Shown piece by piece: positions 19,565 to 30,080 of a DNA stretch of 64,000 nucleotides. Each line of letters starts with the position of its first letter. Position 1 is the first letter of the stretch. The DNA is from Gracilaria gracilis (taxonomy: Eukaryota; Rhodophyta; Florideophyceae; Gracilariales; Gracilariaceae): NCBI GenBank assembly GCA_030374805.1, contig JARGSG010000227.1, positions 186,001-250,000 on the forward strand, written 5' to 3'. The translations under genes were made by a program, and so were the position numbers. The notes below the pieces were generated by a model that worked only from the letters and a program-made list of their open reading frames with translations, had not been told where the DNA came from and did no database searches.

Positions 19565-21799
19565 TTATAATACACGCCACCCAGAATCAATCTGATTCCA
19601 CCCATGCCTATCGAAGATTTGCTCGCTGGCAGGTCTGAACTCTGGTTCACTGGCCAACTTGTTGAGAGCTTCTTGGCTTCGTTTGCCCTTCAGTTCAGCC
19701 AACATTTTTCTCCGACACTTGCGGAGCAGTTTGACACTGATCCCATCAGTTAACCCGTCCTTGAGAAGTTGTGCACAGTTTTGCACTTGGTGTGTCCTTA
19801 CGCGTCCATCATTCTGAGACAGCTGAACGGCCATGTATTGAATTAGGTATTCAGTGAGCGGAATTCCTTGTGACCGCATTCGCATGTAACACTGCCAACC
19901 CTCCTCGAATTTGCCGTGACGCATGTACGAGGCTATCAGTGGGCTGTAGCTCTGTGCGCTTGGACTGATTGCCCCTCGTTGTTGCTCCATATACTCAACA
20001 ACACGTTCCGCTGCTGTGGTGTCACCTGAGCGCACGCAAACGTTTATGAACGCGTTGAGCGCAATACGGTCGGGTCGCAACCTGCGGCGCGAGAGCTTGC
20101 GAAACGTTCGCTTGGCATTTCCGTACTGACCAGTGTCACTGTAGCCCTTCATGAGAATTGTGAAGGAAGCTATGGAGGGACGAACTCTGTTCGTTTGCAT
20201 GAGCTCCATGGTATGCTCCGCCTGCTCAAAATTGCCAATGGCAACCCAGCCGTCTAAAAGGCAATTGAAGCTATGAATGTCCGGGAATACATGAAGTTTT
20301 CGACCAAGCATGTCGTTTAGAACATTAGCTGCCAGCTGCACATTCTGTTCTTGTCCTGACTTACAAAGGCCAGACATGTAGGCATTACAAGCTTCGAGCG
20401 AGATAACGTTGTCTTCAATAAATGAGTGGAAGAGTTGTCTGGCTCGATCGTTTTCCTTCGAACGGAAGCATGCCGAAATGAGAGACGCATACGTAATGGA
20501 AGAAGGGGGAATGTTGTTTTCCTTCATTCGGGTGAAGAGCTTTAATGCTTCCTCAACCTTGCCGGCATCTGCAAGCCCAGACATGAAAGACGTGAATGCA
20601 ATGGTCATCTGCATGGAGGAAGCAGCATCCTGCTTGACATCAGCGCGGTGTGGAGGAGTAGATGAGGAATGCATGACGGACGCAGTGAGAGAGGGGTTGA
20701 AAGGGGGCAAACCAAGCTCGGTGTTGTCAATGAGGCGCCACGCGCGGTCAATATCGCCCGCTTGAACACAAGCAGAAAGAAGGGTATTTCTGGTAACTTG
20801 GTTCGGAGAACATTGGGCTGCGGTCATTGTGTTTAGGACACCGAAAGCGTTTGAGACGAGCCCCCGACGCGCGAAGCCCTTGATCATAGTGTTGTAGCTG
20901 GCTACATCAAGCAGTGGTCTGTTGGCGTCGTCAGCAAGCATACGCATGGCGGTAGCGAGATCATTGCATCGAACAAGGGCATCGACGGCGGAGTTGAGCA
21001 AAACGGAATCGAATTGGAGTTGTTTGTGGTTGATTTGAGCCAGTGCAGACTTGACAGCGACAACATTGTTGGCGCGGCCATGGGATTTGAGTAGAACCGA
21101 GTAGGAAAAGGGGCCCATTTCGATGCCGTGGTGGCGCATGAGGCGGAAGAGCTTGAGCGAGATAGGGTACCTGTTTCGGTTAACGGCAGTATTGGCCAGA
21201 GCGACGATGAGCTTCTCATCCGGAGCGACGGCGTTTCCAACCAGCCACATGTCGCGCAGCAGCGGAAAGACGAGGTTCCACTTGGAGATGGACGCGAGGA
21301 ACTTGAGCGGCTGCACAAAGTTGGAAATGTGCAAGCGCAGCGCCAGCGGCGAGTGCAGCGCGCGAAACAGCACGGCGGCCACCGCGTTGGCGTTGCGCGC
21401 AGCCAGACAGGCGTTGAGCGCCTCGCGCCACAGCTGCGGCGTGATGGGCGCATGCGTCTCGCCAAGACGCTGCGCCAGCAGCGGCACAATCCGCGCCGGC
21501 ACGCGGTCGCGAATAGCGCGCCGCAGCTCCGCAAGCGGCGGCGGCGGCGGGCGCGACGACCCGGTCGCCAGACAGCGCGCCGGCGGCGGCGGCAGCGGCG
21601 CGCAACGACGCGCACGCAGACGCGCGTCGGTGAGAGGCCACGCGCACACAAACGCCGCCATGGAGCTGATGCGCGGCTGTCGGCGGGCAGCGCGCGCATC
21701 GGCGCAGCGCGCTGCTGCTGCAGCTGCTGCATCTCCGAGCACGAGCACAAGCGCACGGCGCGCGGCAGAGCTGCGGCGCGCGCGCCAAGTGCCGGGCAT
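19565..21799 (-). CDS. pentatricopeptide-repeat (PPR) protein
   Basis: 744 residues from ATG 21799; an alternative ATG at 21661 (MAAFVCAWPLTDARLRARR) would remove 46 residues and leave a better organelle presequence. The first 100 residues are extremely Ala/Arg/Pro-rich. At least ten P-type PPR motifs follow, for example SYNTMIKGFARRGLVSNAF, TYASLISACFRSKENDRARQ, SFNCLLDGWVAIGNFEQAE and SFTILMKGYSDTGQYGNAKR. No DYW, E or SMR tail is seen. PPR proteins bind organellar RNA and act in its processing, stability or editing; the target cannot be told. The coding strand over 21.2-21.8 kb is very GC-rich, which creates long shadow frames on the other strand. It is divergently arranged with UGPase. 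Confidence 0.92.
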   Translation of the reverse strand: MPGTWRARRSSAARRALVLVLGDAAAAAAARCADARAARRQPRISSMAAFVCAWPLTDARLRARRCAPLPPPPARCLATGSSRPPPPPLAELRRAIRDRVPARIVPLLAQRLGETHAPITPQLWREALNACLAARNANAVAAVLFRALHSPLALRLHISNFVQPLKFLASISKWNLVFPLLRDMWLVGNAVAPDEKLIVALANTAVNRNRYPISLKLFRLMRHHGIEMGPFSYSVLLKSHGRANNVVAVKSALAQINHKQLQFDSVLLNSAVDALVRCNDLATAMRMLADDANRPLLDVASYNTMIKGFARRGLVSNAFGVLNTMTAAQCSPNQVTRNTLLSACVQAGDIDRAWRLIDNTELGLPPFNPSLTASVMHSSSTPPHRADVKQDAASSMQMTIAFTSFMSGLADAGKVEEALKLFTRMKENNIPPSSITYASLISACFRSKENDRARQLFHSFIEDNVISLEACNAYMSGLCKSGQEQNVQLAANVLNDMLGRKLHVFPDIHSFNCLLDGWVAIGNFEQAEHTMELMQTNRVRPSIASFTILMKGYSDTGQYGNAKRTFRKLSRRRLRPDRIALNAFINVCVRSGDTTAAERVVEYMEQQRGAISPSAQSYSPLIASYMRHGKFEEGWQCYMRMRSQGIPLTEYLIQYMAVQLSQNDGRVRTHQVQNCAQLLKDGLTDGISVKLLRKCRRKMLAELKGKRSQEALNKLASEPEFRPASEQIFDRHGWNQIDSGWRVL

Positions 21800-22063
21800 G
21801 CACTGGCTGGCGTGCCGGCCAACCGCGCGGCGCCAGGCGGCGCGCGCCGAGCCGCTCCGCCGCTGTGCGGCTGAGCTCGCGGCGGCGCGCTGAATTCACG
21901 GCGTGACGTGACGGTTTGCGAACGTGGCCACGTGTGCGCGCGAAGCGGCGCGCCGTCACGGGATCTGGTGTAGATCGCCAAGATTCGCGCGCGGCGCGCG
22001 CCACCCGTGTGCGCGCGGCTGATGCGCGCAGCGACTGACACCACAGCAGCCGCTGTCACTTGC

Positions 22064-22066
<3 letters not shown>

Positions 22067-22100
<34 letters not shown>
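22067..22100. repeat. 34-base C homopolymer
   Basis: Uninterrupted run of 34 C on the + strand, in the intergenic region between the divergent PPR and UGPase genes, about 290 bases upstream of the UGPase ATG. Such a run can form G-quadruplex or i-motif structures. Its exact length is unreliable in most sequencing. Confidence 0.85.
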
Positions 22101-22393
22101 ACCTGCTGTGCCGCGCCATTGCTGCGCGCCGTGTCTGCCTGCCTGCTGCAATAAATCGCATTGCGCTTCGCCGCTCATCCTCGACTCGCCTTCGCCCTCC
22201 GCTTCACGTCAGCCCTGCACCTGCCGCTTCGTCTCTTTCGTTGCCCTTTCTCTGTTACTGTTCCCCCCTTTGCGTACTGCACCCCCCTCCGCTCCGCTTT
22301 GTTCGCTTCTTGCACCCCCCCGTTCCACCGCTTCACCCGTGGAACCTTCTGCTGCTATCCCGTTCGCACTGCTGTTCGTTTATTTAAGCCACC

Positions 22394-23905
22394 ATGATGC
22401 CAAACGGAAAAGGAGCCATGAATCGCGACTCCAGGTCTCTGCAGGACTTCAAGGGCGTCATGGACAAGTCCGCCGCCTCCACCGTCGCCGAGAAGCTCAC
22501 CGTCATGAACCAGATGGCCGCCAATGAGCTCGAGAAGATGACCGATTCTGAGACCACCGGCTTCGTCGAGTTGTACGGCCGCTACATGAGCGAACGTTCC
22601 AAAAAGGCCGAAATCAAGTGGGATCTCATCGAACAGCCCAGTGAAAACATGCTGCAAAAGTACGATACCTTGCCAAAGCCGGCCACCGACGAAGAACTCG
22701 CTTCGCTCCTTTCCAAGCTGGCTGTGCTCAAGCTCAACGGCGGTCTTGGTACCTCCATGGGCTGCAAAGGACCCAAGAGCGTCATCGAAGTGCGTGATGA
22801 CACCACCTTCTTGGACCTCATTGTTCAGCAGATTGGTCAGCTCAACAAGAACCATCCCACGGCCAACGTCCCCCTGCTTCTCATGAACTCTTTCAACACC
22901 GACTCTGAGACCGCAAAGATCATTCGCAAGTACCAGGATACCAGTGTTACCCTCACCACCTTCCAGCAATCTCGTTACCCCAGGATCGTCAAGGAGTCTC
23001 TCGAACCGATGCCGCTCACACACGACCACTATGCCCATGAGGACTGGTACCCTCCAGGTCACGGAGATTTCTTCCAATCTATTTACAACTCGGGATTGGT
23101 TGATACCCTTCTTGCGCAGGGTAAGGAGTACATCTTTGTCTCAAACGTTGACAATCTTGGCGCCACTGTCGATCTCAACATTCTCAAGAATGTCGTTGAC
23201 CGCGAAGTCGAGTACTGCATGGAGCTCACCGACAAGACACGTGCCGACATCAAGGGTGGTACCATTATTTCATACGACGGAAAGGTGTCTCTGCTCGAGG
23301 TCGCTCAGGTCCCTGCCAAGTACGTTGAAGAGTTCAAGTCTATTTCCAAGTTTAAGGTGTTCAACACCAATAACATTTGGGTATCGTTACGAGCAATCAA
23401 GCGCGTCATGCAATCCGGCGAGATGAAGCTTGATATCATTGTGAACAACAAGGAAGTCAAGGGTACCAAGGTCATCCAGCTCGAAAGCGCTATTGGAGCA
23501 GCCATTGGCTACTTCAACAATGCGTGCGGTGTCAACGTTCCTCGTTCCCGTTTCCTTCCTGTCAAGTCAACCTCCGATCTCATGCTCATTCAGAGCAACA
23601 TGTACAACCTTAAATCTGGCTCTCTGGTTATGAACCCTGCCCGCCAATTTACTACAACTCCAGTGATTAAGCTTGGAAAGGAGTTTAAGAAGGTCGCTCA
23701 ATATCTTGAACGTCTGGGTAGCATCCCTGACATTTTGGAGCTTGACCATCTCACTGTCTCAGGTGATGTCTACTTTGGGGCTAACACTACTCTGAAAGGA
23801 ACCGTTATCGTGGTAGCAAACCCTGGGAACACCATCATGATTCCAGAAGGCTCAGTTCTCGAGAACAAGGTCGTTCTTGGTTCTCTCCATGTGATTCCGC
23901 ATTAA
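22394..23905 (+). CDS. UGP: UTP-glucose-1-phosphate uridylyltransferase (UDP-glucose pyrophosphorylase)
   Basis: Makes UDP-glucose from UTP and glucose-1-phosphate in the cytosol, feeding floridoside/starch, cell-wall and galactan synthesis. 503 residues, the usual eukaryotic UGPase length, intronless. The start is in GCCACCATG, a strong initiation context. The nucleotide-binding loop KLNGGLGTSMGCKGPKS is at about 113-129, the UTP-binding region includes WYPPGHGDFF, the sugar-binding segment is FVSNVDNLGATVDL, and the C-terminal left-handed beta-helix region (LTVSGDVYFGANTTLKGTV) is complete. Codon use is C-rich in third positions, unlike the neighbouring transposon genes, consistent with high expression. 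Confidence 0.97.
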   Translation: MMPNGKGAMNRDSRSLQDFKGVMDKSAASTVAEKLTVMNQMAANELEKMTDSETTGFVELYGRYMSERSKKAEIKWDLIEQPSENMLQKYDTLPKPATDEELASLLSKLAVLKLNGGLGTSMGCKGPKSVIEVRDDTTFLDLIVQQIGQLNKNHPTANVPLLLMNSFNTDSETAKIIRKYQDTSVTLTTFQQSRYPRIVKESLEPMPLTHDHYAHEDWYPPGHGDFFQSIYNSGLVDTLLAQGKEYIFVSNVDNLGATVDLNILKNVVDREVEYCMELTDKTRADIKGGTIISYDGKVSLLEVAQVPAKYVEEFKSISKFKVFNTNNIWVSLRAIKRVMQSGEMKLDIIVNNKEVKGTKVIQLESAIGAAIGYFNNACGVNVPRSRFLPVKSTSDLMLIQSNMYNLKSGSLVMNPARQFTTTPVIKLGKEFKKVAQYLERLGSIPDILELDHLTVSGDVYFGANTTLKGTVIVVANPGNTIMIPEGSVLENKVVLGSLHVIPH

Positions 23906-24281
23906 ACATGTCCTGGTAGGCTACGGTCAGTGCGCGTACTATACATTAAGCATCTTCATTTGGTAGGCCCGCTATCGCAGCATGTGCAGGCCATCCTGAA
24001 GCAATCGGTGAGCCCATCAGTTAGAATGTTGGTCCATGCCGTGGTTGAATCACGAATGGATACCGACATTTTCGGCATGAAGGACCATTCATGACCTCGT
24101 CCTGCGACCGTACTACGAGCGAGAAAGGAGAGATTGTCTGCGAACAATTTACTGCTACGACACGACGCGTAGTGAGTTAGCGAATTAGTTTGTCGAAGGG
24201 CACCTCAATCTGATACGCGCTAATACACGAATTCAATAAACAATGCAAGAACTATAGGGTGTTTCGGTTTTGAACTTAATC
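23906..24281. other. intergenic between convergent genes
   Basis: 376 bases between the UGPase stop and the XPD stop, shared 3' region of two convergent genes. No other signal seen. Confidence 0.5.
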
Positions 24282-26766
24282 TTACTCTGGTGCGGTCCGG
24301 CTTCCGATGAATTCATAGTTTTCCGGTGGCTTCTCCTCCACTCGAGACTTAGCTACCGATGGTTGCGCCATGTCAAGCAGAAAAGTACGTGCTTCAGCAA
24401 TTGCGGTACCGAGATCGAGATCCAAGGAGTCAACAGACAGGAACTGGGCAATCCATTTCGGAAGCTTGCTTCTTAGTTTGGCACGCGTAAACCGTTTGTC
24501 GGCGAATATAACGATTCCGTAATCGTTCTTGTTCCGAATTACACGCCCTGCGCACTGAGCCGCTTGGCGCATTGCCTATTGTCCGTTTTGGTGACGATTC
24601 AGAAGAAGAACTGTTAGATTTCTCCTAGCACAGCATTGTACCTTGGCAAAAGACTGCAGAACAAAACTTACATCGAAAACAAGGAAGTCGTCCTCCCGTA
24701 TTTGGTACTTTTCTGCCAGAAACCGCAGGCGAGCCTTTAACACTCTGGATTCGGTGTATTGGAAAGGAACCCCGAAAAGTATCACTGCCCGTCCGTACTG
24801 ACCATCAAAATCTATGCCTTCAGCCGCCCGTCCTCTTGCCACGCTGAGCAAAATAGCTCCACGTCCGCTATCACAGGCAGACTTGTAGTTTTGGATTGCA
24901 AGCGATGCTTCAACGGGGTCCTGGGTTTCCACAAATAGAAGCTTCAATCTTCGTATTTCGTCCAGAAGATTTCCCTCCTCTGTCCACACTTTCACCACTT
25001 GTTGCATGAAAACATAGCTGACGAAGAACACAACAATGCCATCAGGTACAGATGCTGCGAGAGCAATTAATGCATGACCATAGTTCCGAGAAGTATCGGA
25101 GGTTTGACGATCGTTGTACTTCGAGCTGAGTGCGAGTTGATCTGATCCCCTTGTCATAATCAAAGGACAAACACATCTTCTCTCCATAGACATATTGAAA
25201 CTTGCGGAAACTGCAACGGAAAAGTTAAGCATCCGGGGATATGTATCAAGAGGGCTGAGAGTCCCGGAAGTGATCACTACTGTTCTAAAGCGGTTCATAA
25301 CCCAACGGACAGCCAAAGATGCATCCAGACAAGCCAATCGCAGCACTGGTTCGTAATCTCCGGTAAAGTCATTATAAGGTTCAGTTATTACCGCCATGCC
25401 TTCATTTTCGTAAGTGGAAAGCAGAGTAATGAAGTCTCCCACCGTTAACAAGGGTCTGAATTCGGACCAGCTCGCCACATGGACTGTCATTAGCAGAGAT
25501 ATCAACCGATCGTAAGTAGCTTTGAAAACTTTCTTGTCTTCCACATTACATGCACTGGCAATTTGTCGCAGGAAAGGAATGGGTTGTTCTTGTGTGACAA
25601 TATCTCTGTGCGCTCGTTTCTCAAGAAATCGGGTTAGCTTGTCCAGAAACCCAACAAATTCCTCTGCCTTTCTTATGGAGTCCGGGACTGCTTCTCGAAG
25701 TATATCCCCGGGCAGTACTGGAGCAGCAGGTATTTCTTCTCCGCCGGCAAAAATATGGCCTTCTTCAGGGTGAGCAGCGTCAGAGTTCAATTGAGACATT
25801 GGTAAACCAGAAGCTAAACGTCGATACTCTCCTCTTAATCTCTCGACAGACGATTCCTTTGCTCGATAAATTGCTGAGTTTAACTGAGTGACATTCCTGA
25901 GCGCCCCACGTATCGTTGGTTCTTCCAGATCCACGCTGAGTGCTTCGATACAAACATTGTCAATGTTATGCGCTTCGTCTGTTGTGAATTTCAGATCGCT
26001 GTTAAATACTGATTCAGAGGTCTTGATGAATAGAGGGAAAGAATGATTGCTTACCAAACACAATAATGCTCTCGGGAGGAAGTTCGGAGGACACGACCCC
26101 CGCAACCTTAGGATCTAGAAGATAGTGGTAAGAGTACACCAATATATTGGCGATCGTAATTGAATGTCTCGCCAAGAAGTACGGACACCAACGACGTCGG
26201 CTTCCATACACACGAAGGTCTACAAGATTATACACTCCCGGGGCGAGGATATGGTCTAAACCCTCACGGTCGTAACTTTCGAAGTACTTACAGAACGGAG
26301 CCGTTCTCTCAGCGTCGTCATCCATTCTTTCCCTTACCCAGGAAGAGGTCAGGGCTCTACAGCCGCTATCTACGGCAGAACCTTCCATGAGACTAACTGA
26401 TTCGTGAATACACAAATGTCTTCTCGAGGCCAGTCCAACTGTCAAGAGGTCATTTGGAACTCCAAGCTCCTTTTCTCTACTTGCGACAAGAATCTTCATT
26501 TCACTCATTACTTTCTGCATCTCCTCAACCGTGCGAGTGCAGTATACGAATTTTCGAACGCTCTTGCCTGTGCTTTGAGTTGAAAGGAACGCGGTAATCA
26601 AAGAAAGCAGCGTGATCGTCTTCCCGGTCCCACTCGGCATCTCGAGTAGCGCATGACCGCCGCAGTCAAGAGCTCGCTTGAGCTCCATCATGTAATTATA
26701 CTGCTCTGGATACAAAGACGGGTACGGAAACACCACCTGTAGACCGTCAATGTCTACAAGAACCAT
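24282..26766 (-). CDS. ERCC2: XPD/ERCC2 (Rad3) DNA helicase of TFIIH
   Basis: 5'-3' Fe-S helicase of TFIIH, needed for nucleotide-excision repair and transcription initiation. Exons (minus strand) 26766-26055, 25978-24672 and 24575-24282 give 770 residues, close to the family length of about 760. Introns are 76 and 96 bases with GTAAGC/GTAAGT donors and CAG/TAG acceptors. Splicing rebuilds VFDEAHNIDNVC (motif II) across intron 1 and FLVFD-AMRQAAQCAGRVIR across intron 2. Walker A is MPSGTGKT, and the four Fe-S cysteines are in HLCIH, DSGCRAL, PFCKY and RWCPY. VITSGTLSPLDTYP and SVARGRAAEGIDF are conserved. I chose MVLVDIDGLQVVFPYP as the start because it matches the family N-terminus; the open frame extends 19 codons upstream. 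Confidence 0.96.
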
Positions 26767-28677
26767 CGTTTGGTTATGTTTAGGGAGCAGCGACGATAGA
26801 TACAGCAGGGCGTTGAAGATCAATCTCAGTGCTCACAGGGTGCCCCTGTGCGCATGACGAGAACGATCACACCCTATCATGATGGTAGGGAACGATGGCC
26901 CTTAAGTACCAGCGAGACCTCAGCGGATGCGCGTCTATCCATGTAAGACTACATCCAGCATCGAAAGCAGAAAGCCGGAAATGGAAATCGACTTATAATT
27001 TGTCGAAGTTGCCACGACAGGCCTATCTAACTGCCATGTTTGAGACGATGCCGTTTTTCTGCGAAGTTGAGCATCTGAATTCAACTCAGCTTCTGCCGTT
27101 GGTGAGGCTCCTTCTAGTACACCAGATGCAGATTTTTATTCGAACGCAATGAATCTCGGACTGACGAAGTCGAGCTTTGGCGGGTCTACAGGTGGACTCT
27201 ATGCTCTTAAACTTTGTTAACCAGATAGATATTCAGTTCTGGTGTCGATGGCTACCTCGTAAGATCTACCGGGGAAGAATACGGACCTGCATTACTCGTG
27301 ATTTGCGTCATCGATAAACATCAACTGATTAACTCGCCAAGACGTTGAGCATTGATCCTGATTGAGGCCGGTCCTAAGGACCGTATACGATAACAGCCCG
27401 GCGCCGTCGGCAGCAAACTGAAAGTAGTTCGTCCGTGTTTCAGAAACATCATTTGCAGTCTAACTGCTCAACCCAAGATCATACGTGTTCGATAGACCCC
27501 CTAGATTTGGAAAGCGATGTCAGAATATGCAACGCCCATGTCCGCGCAAAATTTGGCTTGAAACGAAGTCTTCCAATCGCAGTCGGCAAGGAGAAGGATC
27601 TAGGTTGCGACAAAGAAAAGGTATGATGTTTACAACTCACGGTTGGCTTTTGTCGCCTTGTGGAGTATGCAGATCATGAGACGCAATGCATGGTGGTCCA
27701 TATAGTGTCACTTTGCTATGAGCCAGATGCAGAGGAAGAAACCGAACCGTATCTCCTTATTGTATCACTGATGGGTTGAGATGCCTGCTTTTCTTTATAC
27801 CCCACAAGCTGTTACAGGGTGTACAAGCTCTTAAAGTAACACTAAATGGGTGCTGTGGACACCCATGGCTCGTGATGGGCAGGCGGAAATGTCTTCAACA
27901 AAAGGGCATTCAAACATCTCACCTGTTGCTGTATTCAGATTTGATGGCAGGATTGACATGAAAAGAGTCACAAATCCTGCTCCCTTCGGTGTAGAGCTAC
28001 AGGTGCTCAATTATCATAGAGCCAACTGTTTCTCAGGCTCCTGAATTCAGAATACTCTGAATTCTATCCAAGACTGGTTGTTCCGCAGCTTTATCAGATC
28101 TGCTCATTGCGCACTTGGTACGAATGACAAATATTGCATGATACATATTGTGTTACACTGCGTTTGAAAGGACAGCTTTCTCTGTAAAAAGCTTCTGAAC
28201 GAAGAAGAAACCCACCAAGACTCGTTAAGAGACCTGTTTCAACAGGGGGTCACAGAATCTCTAAGCCTTTCTGCGAAAAGCGAATTTCTATTCAGATAGT
28301 TCTCCTTTAGTTTAGTGGTAGCCAACTAAAGCCCATGAAGAGGAAGAAGCCAGATCTGCCATGTAGACCGAAAGCAGACCCTTGAAGACAACTCTTTGGT
28401 CCGTGATATGGTCTCTACCGGGAGACACAGGACCAGAGCACATATTAAACGTTTCAGAAATGTCTTTGGTCTTACGTCGATTATGCATGCCGTTCATATA
28501 TGATATAATTTGTATCGGGTAAAATACCCCTAGCTCAGATCAAGAAACGGAACCGAAGTGAATCAAAGTATTTGAGAGGTTCCATATCCCCATTTACACC
28601 TTGACGGTCTCTGCCCTCGGAAACAAAAAAAGGCCAAATGCTTGAGGCGACAAAGTTTGTGAATGATGCGCGTGAAT
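26767..28677. other. long intergenic region, no gene recognised
   Basis: About 1.9 kb upstream of XPD. Open frames are short, with no recognisable domain. A small inverted repeat, GAATTCAGA-ATAC-TCTGAATTC, lies near 28043. It could hide a non-coding RNA or a fully decayed insertion, but I see nothing specific. Confidence 0.45.
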
Positions 28678-29088
28678 TCACTTCCGAGTTGGTGGTGGTT
28701 GGGAATCCTTTCCCTGTCCTGCTCTTCTAACACCCTCCTCAATTTCCTCTCGAAGTGCACTTGCAAAGTCCTTAGCTTGGTTCCGAAGTGCCTCAGATTC
28801 CTACATTCACAACGATACAAAAATTTAGTTAGAACTAATGACTGAAACATTGACATCGACAAAACAGGCATTTCTGGAATACGTCATCATTACCTTTCTC
28901 ATTTGCACCCAACTCTCACTCTCGGATATGTTTTTTGCAGCCTCTGCTGCCGACTTTGACAGTTCTTTGACTTGTTGAGACGAGCGAACGGCGAAACGTT
29001 GGAAAGCATGGTTGTTCGATAGACCTTTGACGATAAGTTCATTTGCCAACCATTGAGCAATTCTTGAAAACAGACCCCCCGGTCCCAT
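28678..29088 (-). CDS. small conserved plant/alga-type protein of unknown function
   Basis: Two exons, 29088-28894 and 28800-28678, with an intron of 93 bases (GTAATG to TAG) joining in phase, give 105 residues. The core ANELIVKGLSNNHAFQRFAV resembles a family of about 100-residue proteins in plants and algae that carry NE-hydrophobic-V-x-LANS-x-TFQRFAVRT, followed by a coiled coil; here the coil is QQVKELSKSAAEAAKN through ALREEIEEGVRRAG. No function is known to me for that family. The recognition is from memory of the motif, so moderate confidence. Missed by a simple ORF search because each exon is short. Confidence 0.65.
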
Positions 29089-30080
29089 GACGATGTTGAA
29101 CGAAGCAATGAAGCTGAGGCCAATATTTAGACGTGGAATGACAGGTTCTAGTCTCTGCCTTCGCGAGGAATTCGGAATAAACGGTCAGTTCGACTTTTCA
29201 GGCGCTTTGGGTCCCAGAAATTGAGCAGAGCCACCGAAATTGAGTCGGAAAGCTTTCAATAGATGGCGCGGAAAACTTTGCCCGTTTGGCTTTGGCGAGT
29301 CTTGGGGGAGCACGTCGTCGTGAGGATATGCACGTTCGCATCCAACAAGTTGCGTTTTGCCTTTTGTATCATACGACAAACAGACGCAAAGCGCTGTGTT
29401 CTGGGGCGCAAAAAACAAAATCCCAAAATTAAGTTTGACTTGCATCATCGTGATGTTTTTGTCTTCTATTCATTGGCTATGTTTTATACATTCGTACAAA
29501 GGTATCGTATCTTCGTGAATGTTGAGCAGATGGTCCCAACTCTAAGGCAGAGTGGTCGTCACGTTAAGAAGCTTCTGTTTCGAGTTAGACCTGTTCATGG
29601 TGAAGAGGGAGTGGGGTCTCCGTTTTCCAGTTGTTACCAACAACTGCCAAATTGAAGTAGCAACTTGGCCAATTTTGCCATTCTGTCTGGAGGGATTTGA
29701 AGCCATCCTTGTCCTCTTGCATTTCGTTCGTGTCATGGGAAAGCTTAACATGGCGATTTGTCTGGCACTTGATACGCATGAAATTACCATTTGAAAGCGG
29801 GTATACTCGATATAGACGGTTTGCCTTTGTTGGAAATGCCACACCCGTGGTTTCTCCCGCCCACAAGGTGATGTTAATTTGACGATGTCGCCAAAGATCC
29901 TAGGATGTTGACAATCACTAAGACGTTTCCCGGTGACATAAACAATCGGATACAATTTCACAAAGAGGACAAAGTTCCTGGGGTTCCTAGTTGCCGAATA
30001 ACAGAACACCGCGAGTTTCCTGCCCTCTCCAGTTTTGAGAATGTGAAGTTACTCTCTACGTATTCTATCGAGATTAGTTT
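29089..30080. other. intergenic, no convincing gene
   Basis: About 1 kb between the small conserved gene and AP-1 mu. Overlapping frames on both strands, up to 155 codons, have no recognisable motif and are composition-neutral. Confidence 0.4.

Noticed and set aside
21123-22161. Long overlapping frames on both strands in the GC-rich 5' part of the PPR gene
   Set aside because: They are Arg/Ala-rich shadows caused by high GC; the PPR frame alone has repeat structure.
29263-30009. Overlapping 130- and 155-codon frames on both strands
   Set aside because: No motif, no splice support, and both strands equally open; not enough to call a gene.
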